Position numbers and translations under genes: made by a program | Notes under the pieces: model-generated | Databases searched by the model: none | Told to the model about the DNA's origin: nothing | Seen by the model: the letters and a program-made list of their open reading frames with translations, nothing else | In this document: piece after piece, positions 60,600-64,000 of the stretch | Layout of the letters: every line of letters begins with the position of its first letter | Numbering within the stretch: the stretch's first letter is position 1 | Origin: Haemonchus contortus | Lineage: Eukaryota; Nematoda; Chromadorea; Rhabditida; Trichostrongylidae | Assembly: GCA_000469685.2 (NCBI GenBank) | Contig: LS997565.1 | Coordinates: 31,218,645 to 31,282,644, forward strand | DNA length: 64,000 nt | Direction of reading: 5' to 3'

Positions 60600-63080
60600 C
60601 CCTAATTTCTCGAAAAACGTTTCTACGCTAAATGCAATGCTGACCAACTCTCCCACATTCTAAGAGTTCGTGGAATAGTAATCCAATAATAAAATGTCCT
60701 TACCATCACTGTCCGAATAGATAGGACCTCATTCGATATGAGTCTTTTTCGGAGCCAGTACTGTACTACCAGTACTGCCTTCACATTCGAGGAATACTGT
60801 TCCCTTCTTTGAAGCGTTGGTACAGGTCAACTGACATTTTTGAAAAAAGATTGAGAAACAGTACTAGATTAATCCATGTACATGTACGATCATCCACTAA
60901 TTGTCAGGAAACTTTCTTGAAGTAAGCGTGGTCAGGCGGTGGGAGGCGATACCACGGCTTGCGCTAGAACCCTGAATCCATCTACGACTTGTTTTGAACT
61001 CGTCCTCAGTAAGGCCTCATTGTTAGTTTTCAGCGTTGTCCAGTGGAAATCACTGTCGTGCAATGGGTTCCTGCACTCATTTTAGGAGGATAACTCATAT
61101 GATGACTCATCCCTCCAAATTCTCCGCTCATCTCCATAGGCTAACAGATCGTTCCACTCTTTTCGCACTGGACTTGAATGCAAACATAAGACATAATGAT
61201 TTCTCGAAAATAAACTTTTTTGAAAACTCGAAGTTTCTCTTACTTCCCCTTAATTTCCGCAGATGACATTCGTGATCGGGGGCTTGAAAGTTGAAGCTCA
61301 TGAGCAAAACCACAAAGTAGGAGGCCAAGCTTCGCCTTAAAACTTCTTCAAAATGGTTTGAGGGAGCTACCACGATGTTGGGTCAGTCGTCGTTGTTTCC
61401 ATCAAGCGACGGCAGAATATTATTGTGATCGCCTTTTGGAAACACGTCTTCGTCGAACATAACGAGATTGCTCACATGGCATCAGAAGGTATAGTCTAGA
61501 AGCTCTTGAGTATCTTCCGTTCCTTCCTAGATGGTACTCATATTATGTTGCAGAAACCACAATCCATTAACAAATACCATAAATCTCCTTCAGGCAAGTG
61601 TTTTGCCAATAAAATGCTGAAGAGCGTTTTGTTCCAATGAATCTTCCCACATCTTCCCCATTCTAAGCTCAGGTCTGCAACCTCTTTGCTCGGATTGAGC
61701 TTCGGTCTGATTCGGCCGTTGAAGGGCAGAAAGTTCTTTCCAGAACACATGTGCAGTTTGCCTAACATCTGCAGTATGCCTAAAACGTGAGGGAGCTTCA
61801 TAGGCGACTAATTTTAATCGTAGAAATGTTCCGTAAGCGTCAAGAACGCAGTCCATGGAAAAGCAAAACGAGCGCGGGCATCGACAAATCGAATCGTCAT
61901 GTCATGCTTATATGGTCCACCACCCTACAAGATGTCCTTCATCGTACGATCTGCACCACTTTTGCAGAGCAGCGTACCTGCTCGACTCCAAAACTTTATT
62001 CCTAGGTCTTTGAGCAGATTTGGAACACAAATTTGAGATCGGTGTTTCAAACCATCTACTGCGGTAGACATCTCATCCTGCGACCAAGTGTCCTTCCCTT
62101 GGAATTAGTTTTCATCCTTTTACGCTTGTTATGGACCAACTCAGTTGGGGTGAGGGAAACAGGAGGAAGCGTGTGTAAAGTCTCCCATCCGTTTACACCG
62201 ATGAAGCTGATTACTATGCCTGACTGAGAATGCAGAGTATGTTCTTGTCTCTCTAGTGATAAAGAATGGTAAAAGGCGAAAGTAACACCATGTCATGAAA
62301 TCCTGTAGCCATGATGAATGTCCGTTAGAAACTGCATAGCTCTGCACGAGTTCCTCTGCGGCTTCTATGCATTCTTCCAAATCCGACTCTCGTTACCTTA
62401 GAACCCAGTGCGCAAATCTACCTATGTTTCGTTCACTGCCTATCTGTTTCAAAGGTGGCGCGTGACTTCAGCAGTGGGGAATATTCTTACTGCAGGCATC
62501 GGATAGGCTTTGAACTTCTGCTTCTGTGAGAGAACGAGGCACCTATACTCACATGTCTTGACAGTCTCCAATCAACCATCTTTGTGAGACGTCTTCAGTC
62601 CCAGTCTCAGCGGAGATGCTGGTTTCGCACAGAGATTTTTAGGCAATTTCCACATTTTGTTCAGTTTCAGAATATAGATATAGACCTCATCATTTACTGA
62701 ATACTTCATTAGAGCGTATGCCTTCTGCTTACAATTATAGCGAGCGTCGTTGCTAATGACGCGCCCTATGGAATGAATACAAAACGCGGGTTCGCTTCCT
62801 CGGGATTTTCGGACAGATACGATGGTTATTGTATGTGTAAAGATATATCAGTGCGCCCTCCGTTGCTCTTCTGGCATTTTGGGTGTGTCCGTGTGCAGTT
62901 CGCTGTTAGTTTCTGGCGCCACATTTTCAAACAAAAGCCATGCAAGTGCAAGTTCTGGAGAGCTAGTTGTTGATCACTACACTTATTTACTTATCCGTGA
63001 ATGAAAAGGGACGGCTCGATGAACGTAACTATAACGAAAACCGGCTATGACAATCAAATTATTAATTGGAAAAATGCTAT
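60600..63080. other. intergenic, nothing recognised
   Basis: The final exon of the receptor should be somewhere downstream of 60311, but no convincing AF-2 exon was found in this stretch. Confidence 0.35.
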
Positions 63081-63081
63081 A

Positions 63082-64000
63082 CAGTGCGTTTCAGTGGTGT
63101 GCGTCCACCCCTCATTCCAACAGAAACTTTTCTTAAAGGGTTGATCCAAAGTAAAAACATCCACTAGGGAACTCGTGCATTAGAATACAATGGGAATTAG
63201 GTTTTCAGATTTTCAAGCTTTCAAAGAAATGTTTTATATGTGTTTTTTCGAACTTCCACCATTTCATAGTATCCACTTCAAATGATAGTTCATTTGCACA
63301 ACTTAAACAGCGTGCTTCATGAAAATCAATAAACAACTAGGTGCGCCCTATTCGAATGAGAGCTCCATGAGTCGATGTGGCATAATCATTGTTAAATTTG
63401 AGGGCTGAAGGGTGGATGTTCCTCCACGCCTTCATGACCGCACTTCGCAGTTCGTCGATGGTGGAACACTGCCTCCTTTTACACCCAACGCACAATCATT
63501 TCCAAAGGTTCTGCATTGGGTTCAGAACAAGACTGCACGCAAGCCACTCCATAACATCAACCTTCTGTTGCTGCTGCCGTGAGGATGTTGACTTGCTAGC
63601 ATGGACACTTGCATTGTCCTGCTAGAAGACCAGCCTTTGTCGTTGCTTGCGGCTCAGAAACGGCAATAATTTGGATTCCAAAATTTGCTGGTACTCTTAC
63701 GAGTCCATTCGACAGCACACAAATGCGAGCTCCAGCTTGCTATTCCAGCAGTAGTTTCCCAGACCAGCGAACCGTCACCGAAGTTGCGCTTGCTGAACTG
63801 CATTAGGTCCTTCCTCAGATCACGGCAATGACATATTGTTCGATTGGGTCCTCCAGGTGAACTTCTTCTCGCCGGAAAAGACTACTTGAAGACTTCAAAT
63901 TGCTTTACAGTGCACGAGCTACGCTTAGTATCACGACTGCACCTGTTTCCAACCCGTGGTCGCATTCTCTCGTGCGAGGTCGAGGCGAGTCATCTTCTTT
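63082..64000 (-). mobile_element. Tc1/mariner (Tc3-like) transposon, 3' part, decayed, runs off the window
   Basis: The terminus TA-CAGTGCGTTTCAGTGG at 63080 fits a Tc1/mariner end. The minus strand from 64000 reads RLARENATTGWK, then FSGEKKFTWRTQSNN (the family has FSDEKKF, so the first catalytic Asp is Gly), LLPFLSRKQRQRLVFQQDNA, VMEWLACSLVLNPMQNLW (usually SPDLNPMENLW) and STIDELRSAVMKAWRNIHPS. In-frame stops are present. The 5' part of the transposase and the other terminus lie beyond the window. Confidence 0.88.

Overview
The window is eukaryotic and reads as nematode nuclear DNA, probably from a strongylid-type clade V worm. Three things support this. There are two cuticle collagen genes with the nematode N-terminal layout. 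There is a divergent, many-exon nuclear hormone receptor of the nematode-expanded kind. All introns have GT-AG ends, the collagen introns are short (65-86 bp), and the interspersed repeats resemble nematode RTE, Penelope-like, CR1 and Tc1/mariner families. Gene density is low; most of the sequence is intergenic or repeat-derived. No rRNA, intact tRNA, operon, CRISPR array or prokaryotic feature was seen.

Layout, left to right. 0-7.7 kb holds a piggyBac-derived MITE (889-1495), a 660 bp TACA microsatellite and a truncated tRNA-derived SINE. 8.36-9.55 kb is a complete three-exon collagen gene on the minus strand. 13.7-14.4 kb is a MITE with 235 bp inverted arms. 15.4-16.8 kb (minus) carries the 3' exons of an unrecognised gene with a SINE in one intron. 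18.6-20.1 kb (minus) has exon-like stretches of further unrecognised genes. 21.45-22.65 kb is a second collagen gene on the minus strand, closely matching the first in structure and core promoter. 24.3-26.2 and 48.6-50.6 kb are two copies of one ~2 kb foldback element, in opposite orientation. 27.5-28.2 kb may hold a small two-exon gene. 30.05-32.74 kb is a decayed Penelope-like retroelement whose GIY-YIG endonuclease lies upstream of its reverse transcriptase. 35.3-38.9 kb is a cluster of a CR1-like LINE fragment, a second Penelope-like fragment with the usual C-terminal endonuclease, and a Tc1/mariner MITE. 40.1-41.3 and 46.9-47.9 kb are tandem repeats capped by CA-rich sequence, related to a unit at 17.6-18.1 kb. 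53.5-55.5 kb is an RTE relic. 55.8-60.3 kb (plus) is a nuclear hormone receptor gene in eight supported exons, without its first zinc-finger exon or its C-terminal exon. 63.08-64 kb is a decayed Tc3-like transposase running off the window edge.

The two collagens would act together in the extracellular cuticle, and their matching promoters suggest shared timing. The receptor would be a nuclear transcription factor. I see no evidence that it regulates the collagens. The protein-coding part looks ordinary for a worm; the unusual content is in the mobile elements.
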